Shown: piece after piece, positions 1 through 6,469 of the stretch
Position numbering within the stretch: the first letter of the stretch is position 1
Layout of the letters: the number at the start of each line of letters is the position of its first letter
NCBI GenBank assembly: GCA_029256345.1
Contig: JAQSYC010000077.1
Coordinates: 1 to 8,909, forward strand
Origin: Clostridia bacterium
GTDB lineage: Bacteria; Bacillota; Clostridia; Lachnospirales; Cellulosilyticaceae
DNA length: 8,909 nucleotides
Direction of reading: 5' to 3'
The notes under the pieces: model-generated
Seen by the model: only the letters and a program-made list of their open reading frames with translations
Told to the model about the DNA's origin: nothing
Databases searched by the model: none
Program-made: the position numbers and the translations under genes

Positions 1-32
1 TTTTCTATATGTTGTATCTTATCAACAATCAT
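1..32 (-). CDS. Start of a gene cut by the left edge, possibly YhcH/NanQ (DUF386) family
   Basis: Only the first ten codons are inside the window. On the minus strand an ATG at 32-30 follows an AGGAGG ribosome binding site (38-43) with a 5-base spacer, and the frame reads MIVDKIQHIE to the edge. The opening resembles the start of YhcH/YjgK/YiaL (DUF386, NanQ) proteins, which act as anomerases of sialic acid or related sugars and often lie in operons with NanA-type lyases and TRAP transporters. That context fits the genes upstream. Ten residues cannot establish a family, so the assignment is inference. The frame is also open upstream to a GTG just after a TAG stop (minus-strand positions near 74), so a longer N-terminus or an unrelated protein is possible. 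The gene lies just beyond the terminator following dctM, so it would depend on readthrough or on its own promoter, which I do not see. Confidence 0.35.
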   Translation of the reverse strand, partial: MIVDKIQHIE

Positions 33-83
33 ACTAACCTCCTGTTCTTTTGCCAATCTAAGTGCTTGTATCACCTAACAAAA

Positions 84-116
84 CCCCTTTTTCTAGTATA
101 ATATTAGAAAAAGGGG
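84..116 (-). terminator. Rho-independent terminator after dctM
   Basis: A 12-base perfect inverted repeat (arms 84-95 and 105-116, CCCCTTTTTCTA / TAGAAAAAGGGG) can extend a few more pairs into an AT-rich loop. Read on the minus strand, the stem is followed by TTTTGTT, a U-tract typical of intrinsic termination. It starts 27 bases after the dctM stop codon and closes the lyase-TRAP operon. The A-run inside the stem would also give partial function on the plus strand. Confidence 0.85.
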
Positions 117-142
117 CTTTGCCAAAAGTGTATTTCTTAAAA

Positions 143-1432
143 TTATTTGGCACCAAAGTGATTGGGCATCCACATAATAACATCTGGCACATAGGTCACA
201 ATAAATAATAAAGCAATCATAATCATAACCATTGGAAGAATTTCTTTTATAACCCGCTTGATAGGCGTTTTACTCATTCCTGATACAATAAAGAGCAACA
301 TACCAAAGGGCGGTGTCGAAAGACCTATCATCATATTAAGACAAATCACCACACCAAAGTGAACAAGGTCTATACCAAAAGCTTTTACAAGTGGAATAAT
401 CATAGGTACAAATACCAACTGTATCGTACTGACATCCATGATAGTTCCTAAAAGTAAAAATACAATATTCACAACAAATAAGAAAACATAAGGATTGTCT
501 GTAATACCCATAACAATTGCTGTGACTACATTAGGAAGCTGTTCCAATGCTATAATATAAGAAAATAACATGGAGGTTCCAACCAACAAACCTAAAGTAG
601 CTGTCATTCTTGCACTTTCTCTTAGTATTTTCCAAAGGTCCTTAGCTCCCATATTTCTATAAATAAGCACTGAAACAATGATAGCATATAAAGCGGCAAC
701 AGCTCCCGCTTCCGTCGGCGTAACTGCCCCACCGTAAATGCCTCCCAATAAAATAATAGGTGTTAAGAGTGCTGGTATAGCTTGTATAGCAAATCTTAAA
801 AACTCTCTTTTAGTGTATTTTTCACCTCTTGGGTAGTTTCTCTTATGTGAAATAACAGCCACATAGACCATCAGCATGATGGCAAGAAGTACGCCTGGCA
901 CCATCCCCCCCATAAATAAATTACCTATTGAAGCACCTGAGAGCATAGCGTAAACAATCATTGGAATGCTTGGTGGGAAGATAGGTCCTATTGTGGCTGA
1001 AGCCGCAGTAATCGCACAGCTAAACCCATCATCATACCCTTCTTTTTTCATTTGGTTTATTTCCATAAGTCCAAGTCCTGATGCATCTGCAATAGCTGAA
1101 CCAGTCATACCCGAGAATATAAGAGAAGCCAAAACATTAACCTGTGCTGTTCCTCCTTTAAATTTCCCTAAAAGTCCATTGCAAAACTGAAAGATTTTTT
1201 CTGTTACCAACCCTTGATTCATAACATTGGCTGTAAAGATAAATAAAGGCGCTGCAAGCATGATATAATTAGAAAACATATTCCCGCTAATTACTGTAAA
1301 TACCTGCCCCAAATCATTGCCACTCACTATAAAATAAACAATAGAGGCTGCCAGCATTGCAAAGGATACAGGCATTCTTACAATAAAACATAGTGCCATT
1401 ACGGCAAAAAGTATCATAATACTCACTGGCAT
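143..1432 (-). CDS. dctM: TRAP transporter large permease, DctM/SiaM type
   Basis: This is the 429-residue large membrane subunit of a tripartite ATP-independent periplasmic (TRAP) transporter, the ion-coupled channel that moves organic acids or sugar acids delivered by the DctP binding protein. The protein is almost entirely hydrophobic and of the usual DctM length (about 425 residues, 12 helices). Family motifs are visible: FSGMTGSAIADASGLG at about 106-121 (sodium and substrate region, with its repeat equivalent GGAVTPTEAGAVAALYA at about 234-250), IGPIFPPSIPMIVYA at about 148-162, and STPPFGMLLF at about 372-381. The ATG lies 1 base after the dctQ stop and has a GAGGTG ribosome binding site inside the end of dctQ, so the two are translationally coupled. 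No frameshift or missing block is seen. The cognate substrate cannot be read from the permease; the neighbouring aldolase suggests a 2-keto acid or sugar acid. Confidence 0.95.
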   Translation of the reverse strand: MPVSIMILFAVMALCFIVRMPVSFAMLAASIVYFIVSGNDLGQVFTVISGNMFSNYIMLAAPLFIFTANVMNQGLVTEKIFQFCNGLLGKFKGGTAQVNVLASLIFSGMTGSAIADASGLGLMEINQMKKEGYDDGFSCAITAASATIGPIFPPSIPMIVYAMLSGASIGNLFMGGMVPGVLLAIMLMVYVAVISHKRNYPRGEKYTKREFLRFAIQAIPALLTPIILLGGIYGGAVTPTEAGAVAALYAIIVSVLIYRNMGAKDLWKILRESARMTATLGLLVGTSMLFSYIIALEQLPNVVTAIVMGITDNPYVFLFVVNIVFLLLGTIMDVSTIQLVFVPMIIPLVKAFGIDLVHFGVVICLNMMIGLSTPPFGMLLFIVSGMSKTPIKRVIKEILPMVMIMIALLFIVTYVPDVIMWMPNHFGAK

Positions 1433-1433
1433 A

Positions 1434-1925
1434 TTAGTTCACCTCTTCCTTTTTCTGCGGCATAAATTCTTTAATCACGTTATAAGCACATCTGATGATA
1501 ATATCTATAAACATCAGCAGAAATGGTGCAAATACCCATTTATACGGCAGTTCCAAAACCCCTGTTATTCCTTGCTTACTTAACATTGAAGTTGTGCAAG
1601 GTACAAAAGCTATAGTGACTAAACCAGCTATAAATCCGTTATAACCAATCCTAAACACCTTTTGTATCTTTTCGCTGACTGAATCATAAACCAAACCAAA
1701 TACCACATGCTCATCCAGTTTAATGGCCTGACCTACTCCAAAAAACGTTGTCCACATATACGCTAATATACTTATTTCATAGGTCCAAGGCCCTTTGATT
1801 GATTGTATTATTAAAAATTTATTATTTTGCAGCTCCTTGTATTTCTTCATAAAGTGCCATATCCCACTTGGCCACTTGCTCTGGGTCATTAAGATAAGCC
1901 CCTTGTACCTTTTCTCTAAATTCAT
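1434..1925 (-). CDS. dctQ: TRAP transporter small permease DctQ, first membrane helix missing (probably defective)
   Basis: The frame from about position 1805 down to 1434 encodes a recognisable DctQ small permease: the GPWTYEIS element (the family's pW-x-eE motif, W47 and E50 of the longest frame), helix 2 (about 51-68), the conserved GQAIKLDEH segment (H73), helix 3 (about 93-115) and helix 4 (about 127-150). Intact DctQ has a first helix of roughly 40-45 residues before the pW-x-eE motif. Here that part is absent. The dctP stop codon (1822-1824) comes only about 14 codons before the motif, and the extra N-terminal codons of this frame are dctP coding sequence read in another frame, a 104-base overlap without homology to DctQ. 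The ATG at 1925 has no ribosome binding site. The only in-frame ATG after the dctP stop is at 1757, inside helix 2, also without one. The simplest reading is a deletion that removed the dctP-dctQ junction, the original start and helix 1. The rest of the frame is undamaged, so the event looks recent. It could be called a pseudogene. Confidence 0.7.
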   Translation of the reverse strand: MNLEKRYKGLILMTQSKWPSGIWHFMKKYKELQNNKFLIIQSIKGPWTYEISILAYMWTTFFGVGQAIKLDEHVVFGLVYDSVSEKIQKVFRIGYNGFIAGLVTIAFVPCTTSMLSKQGITGVLELPYKWVFAPFLLMFIDIIIRCAYNVIKEFMPQKKEEVN

Positions 1926-2904
1926 CCAGATTTGGATAGGTAACTGTTAGACCTTTTTCTTCAAAAAATTTAAGAAGTTCTTCTTCTTTCTTTAGGTTAG
2001 TGGTGTCGCAAAAGTCTCTCGCTGCCTCAGCTGCTTCCATCATGGCTTTTTGCTGTTCCCCGCTCATTGCATCCCATGTTGCTTTATTAACAGAAGGATA
2101 AATAGAATCAATCACATGATTGGTTACAGCAATATATTTTGTAACTTCATAAAACTTAGCACTCTGTACCGTTGGCAACGGATTATCCTGTGCATCGATT
2201 GCTCCTGTCGAAAGTCCTGTATAAACTTCACTGAAAGACATCGGCGTTGGGTTAGCTCCAAGGGCTTTTCCAAGGAATAGCCACGCTGGCGAGTTAGGCA
2301 TTCTAAGCAGTAATCCTTTCATATCTTCATAGCTGTTAATCGCTTTTTTAGTTGTATTTACTTCACGGGAGCCTAGATAAAAACTTGATAGCGGAACGAT
2401 ACCCACTTGTTCTTCAATATCCTTTCTGATCCTATTTTTGCCTATATCTCCATTTAAAGTGGTTGTCATATGGTTGTAGTCTTTAAAGAAATAACCGGCT
2501 GTAAACATATTAAAGTAATCAATCTTAGTTGCAAGAGTTGGGTTGGATATGTACGCCATATCAGCATCTCCATTGATAATGGCATCAAATTCATTTTCGG
2601 CTGTAAAAAGCGAACCTGAATGATAAACCTTTACCTTAACTGACCCTCCTGATAATTCTTCAACTTTTTTGGCAAAAACATCCATTGCCTCTGTGTGTGC
2701 ATCCCCTGGTACAGAAACACTTGTGAATTTAAGATCAAAGGTTTTTCCATTTCCAGCAGGGGTTCCTTCTTCCTTTTTCACCTCAGTTGCTACTTCTGTT
2801 TTCGCTGTCTCTGTAGTCCCTTTATTTGCAGTGTTTTGCCCACAACCACCTAATGTAAACATTACCCCTACCAGCATTGAAATTGCTACCATTTTTTTAA
2901 ACAT
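1822..2904 (-). CDS. dctP: TRAP transporter solute-binding lipoprotein, DctP family
   Basis: This is the extracytoplasmic substrate receptor of the TRAP transporter, 360 residues. A lipoprotein signal peptide (charged FKK, a hydrophobic stretch, lipobox LGGC with C21) anchors it to the outer face of the membrane, as is usual in Gram-positive bacteria. A Thr/Lys/Glu-rich linker (about 22-54) precedes the binding domain. Family features include GDADMAYIS (about 112-120), the GSREVNTTKKAINSYEDMKG region (about 178-197) and LLLRMPNS, with R201 at the position that usually pairs with the substrate carboxylate. A further typical segment is STGAIDAQDNPLPTV (about 232-246). The ATG is preceded by GAGGAGG (complement of 2911-2917). 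It lies 65 bases downstream of the lyase gene in the same direction. The C-terminus looks natural, so the deletion affecting dctQ seems to begin after the dctP stop. A carboxylated substrate is expected from family knowledge; its identity is not evident. Confidence 0.95.
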   Translation of the reverse strand: MFKKMVAISMLVGVMFTLGGCGQNTANKGTTETAKTEVATEVKKEEGTPAGNGKTFDLKFTSVSVPGDAHTEAMDVFAKKVEELSGGSVKVKVYHSGSLFTAENEFDAIINGDADMAYISNPTLATKIDYFNMFTAGYFFKDYNHMTTTLNGDIGKNRIRKDIEEQVGIVPLSSFYLGSREVNTTKKAINSYEDMKGLLLRMPNSPAWLFLGKALGANPTPMSFSEVYTGLSTGAIDAQDNPLPTVQSAKFYEVTKYIAVTNHVIDSIYPSVNKATWDAMSGEQQKAMMEAAEAARDFCDTTNLKKEEELLKFFEEKGLTVTYPNLDEFREKVQGAYLNDPEQVAKWDMALYEEIQGAAK

Positions 2905-2969
2905 ACTATTCCTCCTCTTAATAAGTTAAAATGTTGATTGATTTTTATCTTAAAGACCTAGCTCCCCCA

Positions 2970-3890
2970 TCAGCTATGGAGCCATTCCTTAACTAAGTGG
3001 TACATCCTCTGAAGCTGTTCAACTTCCATTTGTCTGCTCTTTGTAAGCTCTGCATGATCTCTTACCCTACTTGTATAACCAACGCCTAATCCTTCCAGCC
3101 CCATATGATATTTGGCATTAACAGGATAACACTGACACTCTATCACAGAAGCTAATCCTAAAAACGCCTGTAGTTTTTCAGCCTTCTCAGGATATTTAGC
3201 ATAATTGTCACAGAGCCATACATAAAGTTCTGCATGAAAGTTAGTCATAATCCCACTGTATCCTGCACACCCCATCTTTAGGCTGTCTAGTAACGTTGCT
3301 GCATTGGCATTATAGATTTTTAGACAACTGCCCGCTACAGCATCTATCTTAGCCCGAAGCTGCGGCGGGTCACAGCATGTATCTTTGAGAAATAAAAATC
3401 TGCCTGTATCTGCACACCACTTTAGTGTTTCCGGTGTAATCAGCCTTTTATAAGGATAAGGGCATTCATAAATACCAAACGGAATATCCGATATCTTATT
3501 GATCATCTGCTCTATGTTTTTTTTCAATACAGATTCCTCTTCATCTGGCTTGGCAAACTTATTTGAAATAAACACATAGGCATCTATTCCTAAATCTATA
3601 ATAGCTTTTGCTTCTTCAATCTGTTCTTCCTGTGTCTCTGCTACATGTCCTGACGCTATAATAGAAATATTTTTAGGAGTATTTTCTACTATGAATTTTG
3701 TAAGTGCAAACCGCTCTTCCTTAGATAGAAAAAACATCTCACTTGACTGACATACCGCAAATATCCCTGCAACCCCTTGCTCATTATACCACTCGATAAT
3801 CTTTAATACCCCATCATAGTCTATTTTATTGTCTGCTGTATATGGGGTGACCATAGTAGGCCATACGCCATTTGCTATTGTATTAATCAT
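2970..3890 (-). CDS. DapA/NanA-superfamily class I aldolase or lyase with atypical active-site motifs
   Basis: This 306-residue protein has the length and pattern of the TIM-barrel dihydrodipicolinate synthase / N-acetylneuraminate lyase superfamily, which forms a Schiff base between an active-site lysine and a 2-keto acid. K169 in LFLKDT is the predicted Schiff-base lysine and Y141 in GIYECPYPYKR the conserved tyrosine. The barrel start GVWPTMVTPY (8-17) is typical. Other signatures differ: the usual G-T-T-G-E loop is CQSSE (47-51), and the DHDPS arginine that binds the second carboxylate (R138 in E. coli) aligns with P146 or its neighbours. True dihydrodipicolinate synthase is therefore unlikely. 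Cleavage or condensation of another keto acid is more plausible, such as a sugar-acid or sialic-acid-like compound imported by the adjacent TRAP system. The chosen ATG has a GAGGAG site (AGAGGAGAGAGCA upstream). A start 30 codons earlier would lie in promoter-like AT-rich DNA. It is the first gene of the operon and diverges from the AraC-type regulator. Confidence 0.88.
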   Translation of the reverse strand: MINTIANGVWPTMVTPYTADNKIDYDGVLKIIEWYNEQGVAGIFAVCQSSEMFFLSKEERFALTKFIVENTPKNISIIASGHVAETQEEQIEEAKAIIDLGIDAYVFISNKFAKPDEEESVLKKNIEQMINKISDIPFGIYECPYPYKRLITPETLKWCADTGRFLFLKDTCCDPPQLRAKIDAVAGSCLKIYNANAATLLDSLKMGCAGYSGIMTNFHAELYVWLCDNYAKYPEKAEKLQAFLGLASVIECQCYPVNAKYHMGLEGLGVGYTSRVRDHAELTKSRQMEVEQLQRMYHLVKEWLHS

Positions 3891-4074
3891 TGCTCTCTCC
3901 TCTCGCTGTATGTATTTAGAATAAATTCTATTTGTATTTAACTTCATGTATAGTATAATATTTTTAATTACTTTAAGCATCCAATATAATATTTAGTACT
4001 TTTTTATACATTTAATCTTGCGTATAATTTATTTTTGTTTAAATTATCTTGTGATAAAGAAAGGAGTATTATTG
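3891..4074. promoter_or_regulatory. Divergent control region between the lyase-TRAP operon and the AraC regulator
   Basis: This AT-rich 184-base region must hold both promoters. Candidate -10 elements are TATACT on the minus strand (complement of 3952-3957), toward the lyase, and TATAAT at 4023-4028 on the plus strand, toward the AraC gene. Neither has a convincing -35 at 17-18 bases, as is common for activator-dependent promoters. In the lyase leader, TGTATTTA occurs twice at 3911-3918 and 3933-3940, 22 bases apart in the same orientation, flanking the inverted repeat TAGAAT-AA-ATTCTA (3917-3930). This could be a regulator binding site, but the region is so AT-rich that chance is possible. 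The AraC ribosome binding site AAGGAG is at 4061-4066. Confidence 0.4.
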
Positions 4075-4965
4075 ATGTATGAATTATTTGATGAGTTTTG
4101 CTGGGAAAAACATAAAAAGGTTATAACCTTTGATTATCATAAGATATCTGGTCTTAAGAACTTCGCTTATTGGAATCTCAGTAGGGCTATCATCCCAACT
4201 CCCATGCATTATCATTCAGATATTGTAGAAATGCACTGTCTAGTAAAAGGCAAACGTCTTTGTCACGTGGAGGATAAAAGTTATAATATCACAGGCAATG
4301 AAGTTTTTATAACTTTTCCTACAGAAATGCACAGTACAGGTTCGGTACCCCAAAATCCTTCAGAGTTTTATGCTTTTCAAGTAGATCTTAAAAATAAAGA
4401 CAATTTATTAGGTTTAGATAAGGCCTTCAGCAACATACTTTTCTCCTTGCTGACAGACCTTAAATATCGGCATCTCAAACTCGAAAACTCGCATATTACA
4501 CTGTTAAAAAAGGCCTTTGGTCTATTTTCCAAAGGGGATATACATTCTACTTATTCGGGTGTTCAGTACTTGTGCTGCTTTTTATTTGATATTCCAAACC
4601 TATCACCTATTACTCAAGGCACGCTCTCTAAACGTGATAGGCACATTCAAAAGGCTCTTAATCATATAGAGGAAAACTTCTGCTCTAATATCCAGTTAAA
4701 AGATCTGGCGGCTATCTCCTGCTTATCCTTATCAAGATTTAAAAGTAAGTTTAAGGAAGAGGTGGGCATTACCCCTAATGAATATATTACCCTCAGAAAG
4801 ATTGAATACACTAAACACGAACTGGAGAACAGCCTTATATCCATTACAGACATAGCTTTTAAAGCGGGATTTTCATCCAGCAACTACTTTTGTTCTGTAT
4901 TTAAAAAACTTGCCAATTGCAGTCCCTCCCAATACCGTGAACGATTTTATTCCTCACATACTTAA
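4075..4965 (+). CDS. AraC-family transcriptional regulator with N-terminal cupin-like sensor domain
   Basis: This 296-residue AraC/XylS-type regulator has an N-terminal cupin-like ligand domain (about 38-105; MHYHSDIVEMHCLVKG at 44-59 and TFPTEMHS at 80-87 are the typical His-rich strands). The C-terminal DNA-binding domain (about 188-292) has two helix-turn-helix units: LKDLAAISCLSLSRFKSKFK at about 208-227 and ITDIAFKAGFSSSNYFCSVF at about 257-276, followed by the family signature ending CSPSQYR. The start at 4075 is chosen because AAGGAG lies 8 bases upstream and the protein then begins as the domain does; an in-frame ATG 19 codons earlier has no ribosome binding site. Divergence from the lyase-TRAP operon strongly suggests it controls that operon, probably as an activator responding to the substrate or an intermediate. 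The effector is not identifiable from sequence. A hairpin terminator follows directly after the stop. Confidence 0.93.
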   Translation: MYELFDEFCWEKHKKVITFDYHKISGLKNFAYWNLSRAIIPTPMHYHSDIVEMHCLVKGKRLCHVEDKSYNITGNEVFITFPTEMHSTGSVPQNPSEFYAFQVDLKNKDNLLGLDKAFSNILFSLLTDLKYRHLKLENSHITLLKKAFGLFSKGDIHSTYSGVQYLCCFLFDIPNLSPITQGTLSKRDRHIQKALNHIEENFCSNIQLKDLAAISCLSLSRFKSKFKEEVGITPNEYITLRKIEYTKHELENSLISITDIAFKAGFSSSNYFCSVFKKLANCSPSQYRERFYSSHT

Positions 4966-5000
4966 AAAACGCTTGAGAGCATTTTGCCCTCAAGCGTTTT
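4966..5000. terminator. Bidirectional rho-independent terminator between two convergent regulators
   Basis: A perfect 12-base stem (AAAACGCTTGAG at 4966-4977 with CTCAAGCGTTTT at 4989-5000) and an 11-base loop begin immediately after the AraC-type gene's stop codon. The plus strand ends in TTTTGTTATTT and the minus strand in a run of six T, so it can stop transcription from both the AraC gene and the XRE-cupin gene, whose stop lies 16 bases away. Confidence 0.9.
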
Positions 5001-5016
5001 GTTATTTATAAATGGT

Positions 5017-5568
5017 TTATGGATAGTAAATAACCATACTAGCTCTAGTAAATCTATCCGATGGATTGTGATAGATATGGGTTCTGTCTGCTCTAAAGCG
5101 AATAGCATCGCCTTTTTCTAGTACATATTCTTCACTGCCTACTGTGATCATCAGTATCCCCTCATGAACGGTAATAAACTCTTCCGTTTTTTCTCCATGA
5201 GCCTCTGAGCTAAACAAACCACCCGTCTCAAGCTCTATGGTATAGACTTCAAATTTCCTCCCATCTTCTGAAGGAAAAATAGAATACACATAGTATTTAC
5301 CCTCTCCATCGATCTGGGGTTCTACCTCTGTCTCTCTTACAACAAGGGTATCGGGTTTAGGTATATTGATAATGGCAGTGTAAGGTATTTTAAGTCCTGA
5401 GGCAATTTTCCAAATGGTATTGATCGTGGGACTCGATTCCCCTATCTCAATCTGCCGCAACATCGCCTTACTTACCCCAGTTATTTCTGAAAGCTTTTCA
5501 AGACTTAACTTCATTTCGCTTCTTATGCGTTTGAGATTGCTCGCAACTATCTGATTTAAATCTTTCAA
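5017..5568 (-). CDS. XRE-family regulator with C-terminal cupin domain (TTG start)
   Basis: This is a 183-residue cytoplasmic regulator of the XRE-cupin type. The N-terminal helix-turn-helix covers about residues 7-62 (ASNLKRIRSEMKLSLEKLSE, then the recognition part GVSKAMLRQIEIGESSP). The C-terminal cupin_2 domain covers about 108-178 and has metal- or ligand-site residues in GLFSSEAHGEKTEEF (H124, E129/E130) and GDAIRFRADRTHIYHNP (H164). Such proteins bind a small ligand in the barrel and repress or activate a neighbouring transport gene. The start is placed at a TTG (5568-5566) because GGAGG (complement of 5578-5582) lies 9 bases upstream and the length then matches the family. The upstream in-frame ATG at 5628 would add 20 residues of unrelated character with no ribosome binding site. 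It diverges from azlC-azlD, so control of amino acid export is the natural inference. Confidence 0.92.
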   Translation of the reverse strand: MKDLNQIVASNLKRIRSEMKLSLEKLSEITGVSKAMLRQIEIGESSPTINTIWKIASGLKIPYTAIINIPKPDTLVVRETEVEPQIDGEGKYYVYSIFPSEDGRKFEVYTIELETGGLFSSEAHGEKTEEFITVHEGILMITVGSEEYVLEKGDAIRFRADRTHIYHNPSDRFTRASMVIYYP

Positions 5569-5607
5569 ATAAACCTTCCTCCACTCTTGTATTTTGTGAT
5601 GCAGCCT

Positions 5608-5708
5608 AGTATAATACAAACATAACAAAACTTATATAACATCCAATTCGATTGTTATAACAACCAACCGATTGTATTGAGTCTTTCTTTACCTCTTTTT
5701 ATTATACT
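5608..5708. promoter_or_regulatory. Divergent promoters and candidate XRE-cupin operator (azlC control region)
   Basis: Two TATACT -10 elements face away from each other: complement of 5608-5613 for the XRE-cupin gene and 5703-5708 for azlC. Exactly between them is the palindrome TTGTTATAACAA (5652-5663, centre 5657.5; midpoint of the two -10s 5658). It is flanked by two similar boxes in direct orientation, CCAATTCGATTG (5643-5654) and CCAACCGATTG (5664-5674), 21 bases apart, about two helical turns. The first box is itself a dyad, CAAT-TCG-ATTG. Clear -35 elements are lacking on both sides. The arrangement suggests a regulator that binds in the middle and acts on both genes. The elements are seen directly; binding is inferred. 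Confidence 0.6.
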
Positions 5709-5755
5709 ACTGCAATTGGTGACTAAAATCAAACCCTTAGATAGGAGGATTTATT

Positions 5756-6469
5756 ATGTTCAACCGTTCTCACGTTCTACTCAGCTTAAAAGAAGGTGCC
5801 ATTTCTGGATTGCCTCTTGTCGTTGGCTATTTTCCCGTTGCCATGGCTTTTGGGCTGCTTGCCAAAAATACCAATATTTCACTTCAAGATAGCTCCTTGT
5901 TTTCTTTAGTTGTGTTTGCAGGGGCCAGCCAGTTCATGGCCCTTGACCTTATTAACGCCGGCATGACTTTCGGCAATATTATTCTTGCTACTTTTTTTCT
6001 TAATCTGCGGCATTTGATGATGAGTGCCTCTTTATCTGTACGGCTTCAAGCTATTCAAAGGCATTGGCTCCTTTTTATTGCTTTTGGCATAACCGATGAG
6101 TCATTTTCAGTTTCTTCTCTAGGAGATAAGACACTGAATGCCCCCTTTCTCCTGGCCTTGCATGGGGTCTCCTACAGTTCTTGGGTTTTAGGTACTGTCT
6201 TTGGTTATCTTGTAGGCACTATTCTGCCTGTTTCCGTCCAAAGCAGCTTAGGCATAGGCCTTTATGCTATGTTTATGGCACTATTAGTTCCTGCGCTTAA
6301 AAAGTCCTCTCAACTATTGATGTTATCTATATTTTGTGGAATTTTATATGCTACTATTTCTTATTTGAAACTGATCCCCGATTCTTGGTGCCTTATAGCT
6401 GTTATCATTACTGCATCCGCAATAGGCGCACTTGTTTTAAAAGATGAACTTTTGGAGGTGACCGCATGA
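5756..6469 (+). CDS. azlC: AzlC family branched-chain amino acid exporter large subunit
   Basis: This 237-residue membrane protein is of the AzlC family, named for 4-azaleucine resistance in Bacillus subtilis. With AzlD it forms a two-component exporter of branched-chain or related amino acids (E. coli YgaZ/YgaH and Corynebacterium BrnF/BrnE are the same type). Family motifs are clear: GYFPVAMAFGLLA (24-36), VFAGASQFMAL (53-63) and FLNLRHLMMSASL (81-93), followed by ITDESF and several hydrophobic helices to the C-terminus. Length is normal. The ATG has a TAGGAGGA ribosome binding site (about 5742-5749). It overlaps azlD by 4 bases (ATGA), indicating translational coupling. Its promoter region is shared with the divergent XRE-cupin gene. 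Substrate specificity is known from the family only and cannot be refined here. Confidence 0.95.
   Translation: MFNRSHVLLSLKEGAISGLPLVVGYFPVAMAFGLLAKNTNISLQDSSLFSLVVFAGASQFMALDLINAGMTFGNIILATFFLNLRHLMMSASLSVRLQAIQRHWLLFIAFGITDESFSVSSLGDKTLNAPFLLALHGVSYSSWVLGTVFGYLVGTILPVSVQSSLGIGLYAMFMALLVPALKKSSQLLMLSIFCGILYATISYLKLIPDSWCLIAVIITASAIGALVLKDELLEVTA

Noticed and set aside
1822..1925. A genuine 104-base dctP/dctQ gene overlap
   Set aside because: The overlapping part of the dctQ frame shows no DctQ-like helix and its ATG has no ribosome binding site, whereas the dctP frame there is a normal family C-terminus.
2961..2982. Hairpin GCTCC / GGAGC at the end of the lyase gene
   Set aside because: The stem is only about five pairs and is not followed by a U-tract on the minus strand; dctP lies just downstream in the same direction, so this is at most a weak intercistronic structure.
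2970..3890. Annotation as dihydrodipicolinate synthase (dapA) for lysine synthesis
   Set aside because: The substrate loop and the carboxylate-binding arginine of DHDPS are not conserved and the operon is a transport-catabolism type.
3891..3980. Longer lyase start 30 codons upstream
   Set aside because: There is no ribosome binding site there, the extra residues are not like the family N-terminus, and the DNA has promoter-like composition; the ATG at 3890 has a strong GAGGAG site.
4018..4074. Longer AraC-type start at 4018
   Set aside because: The extra 19 codons overlap the candidate -10 element and lack a ribosome binding site, while the ATG at 4075 has AAGGAG 8 bases upstream.
5677..5892. 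Small open frame on the plus strand overlapping the start of azlC
   Set aside because: It is out of frame with azlC, has no family resemblance and no ribosome binding site; the azlC frame is clearly the coding one.
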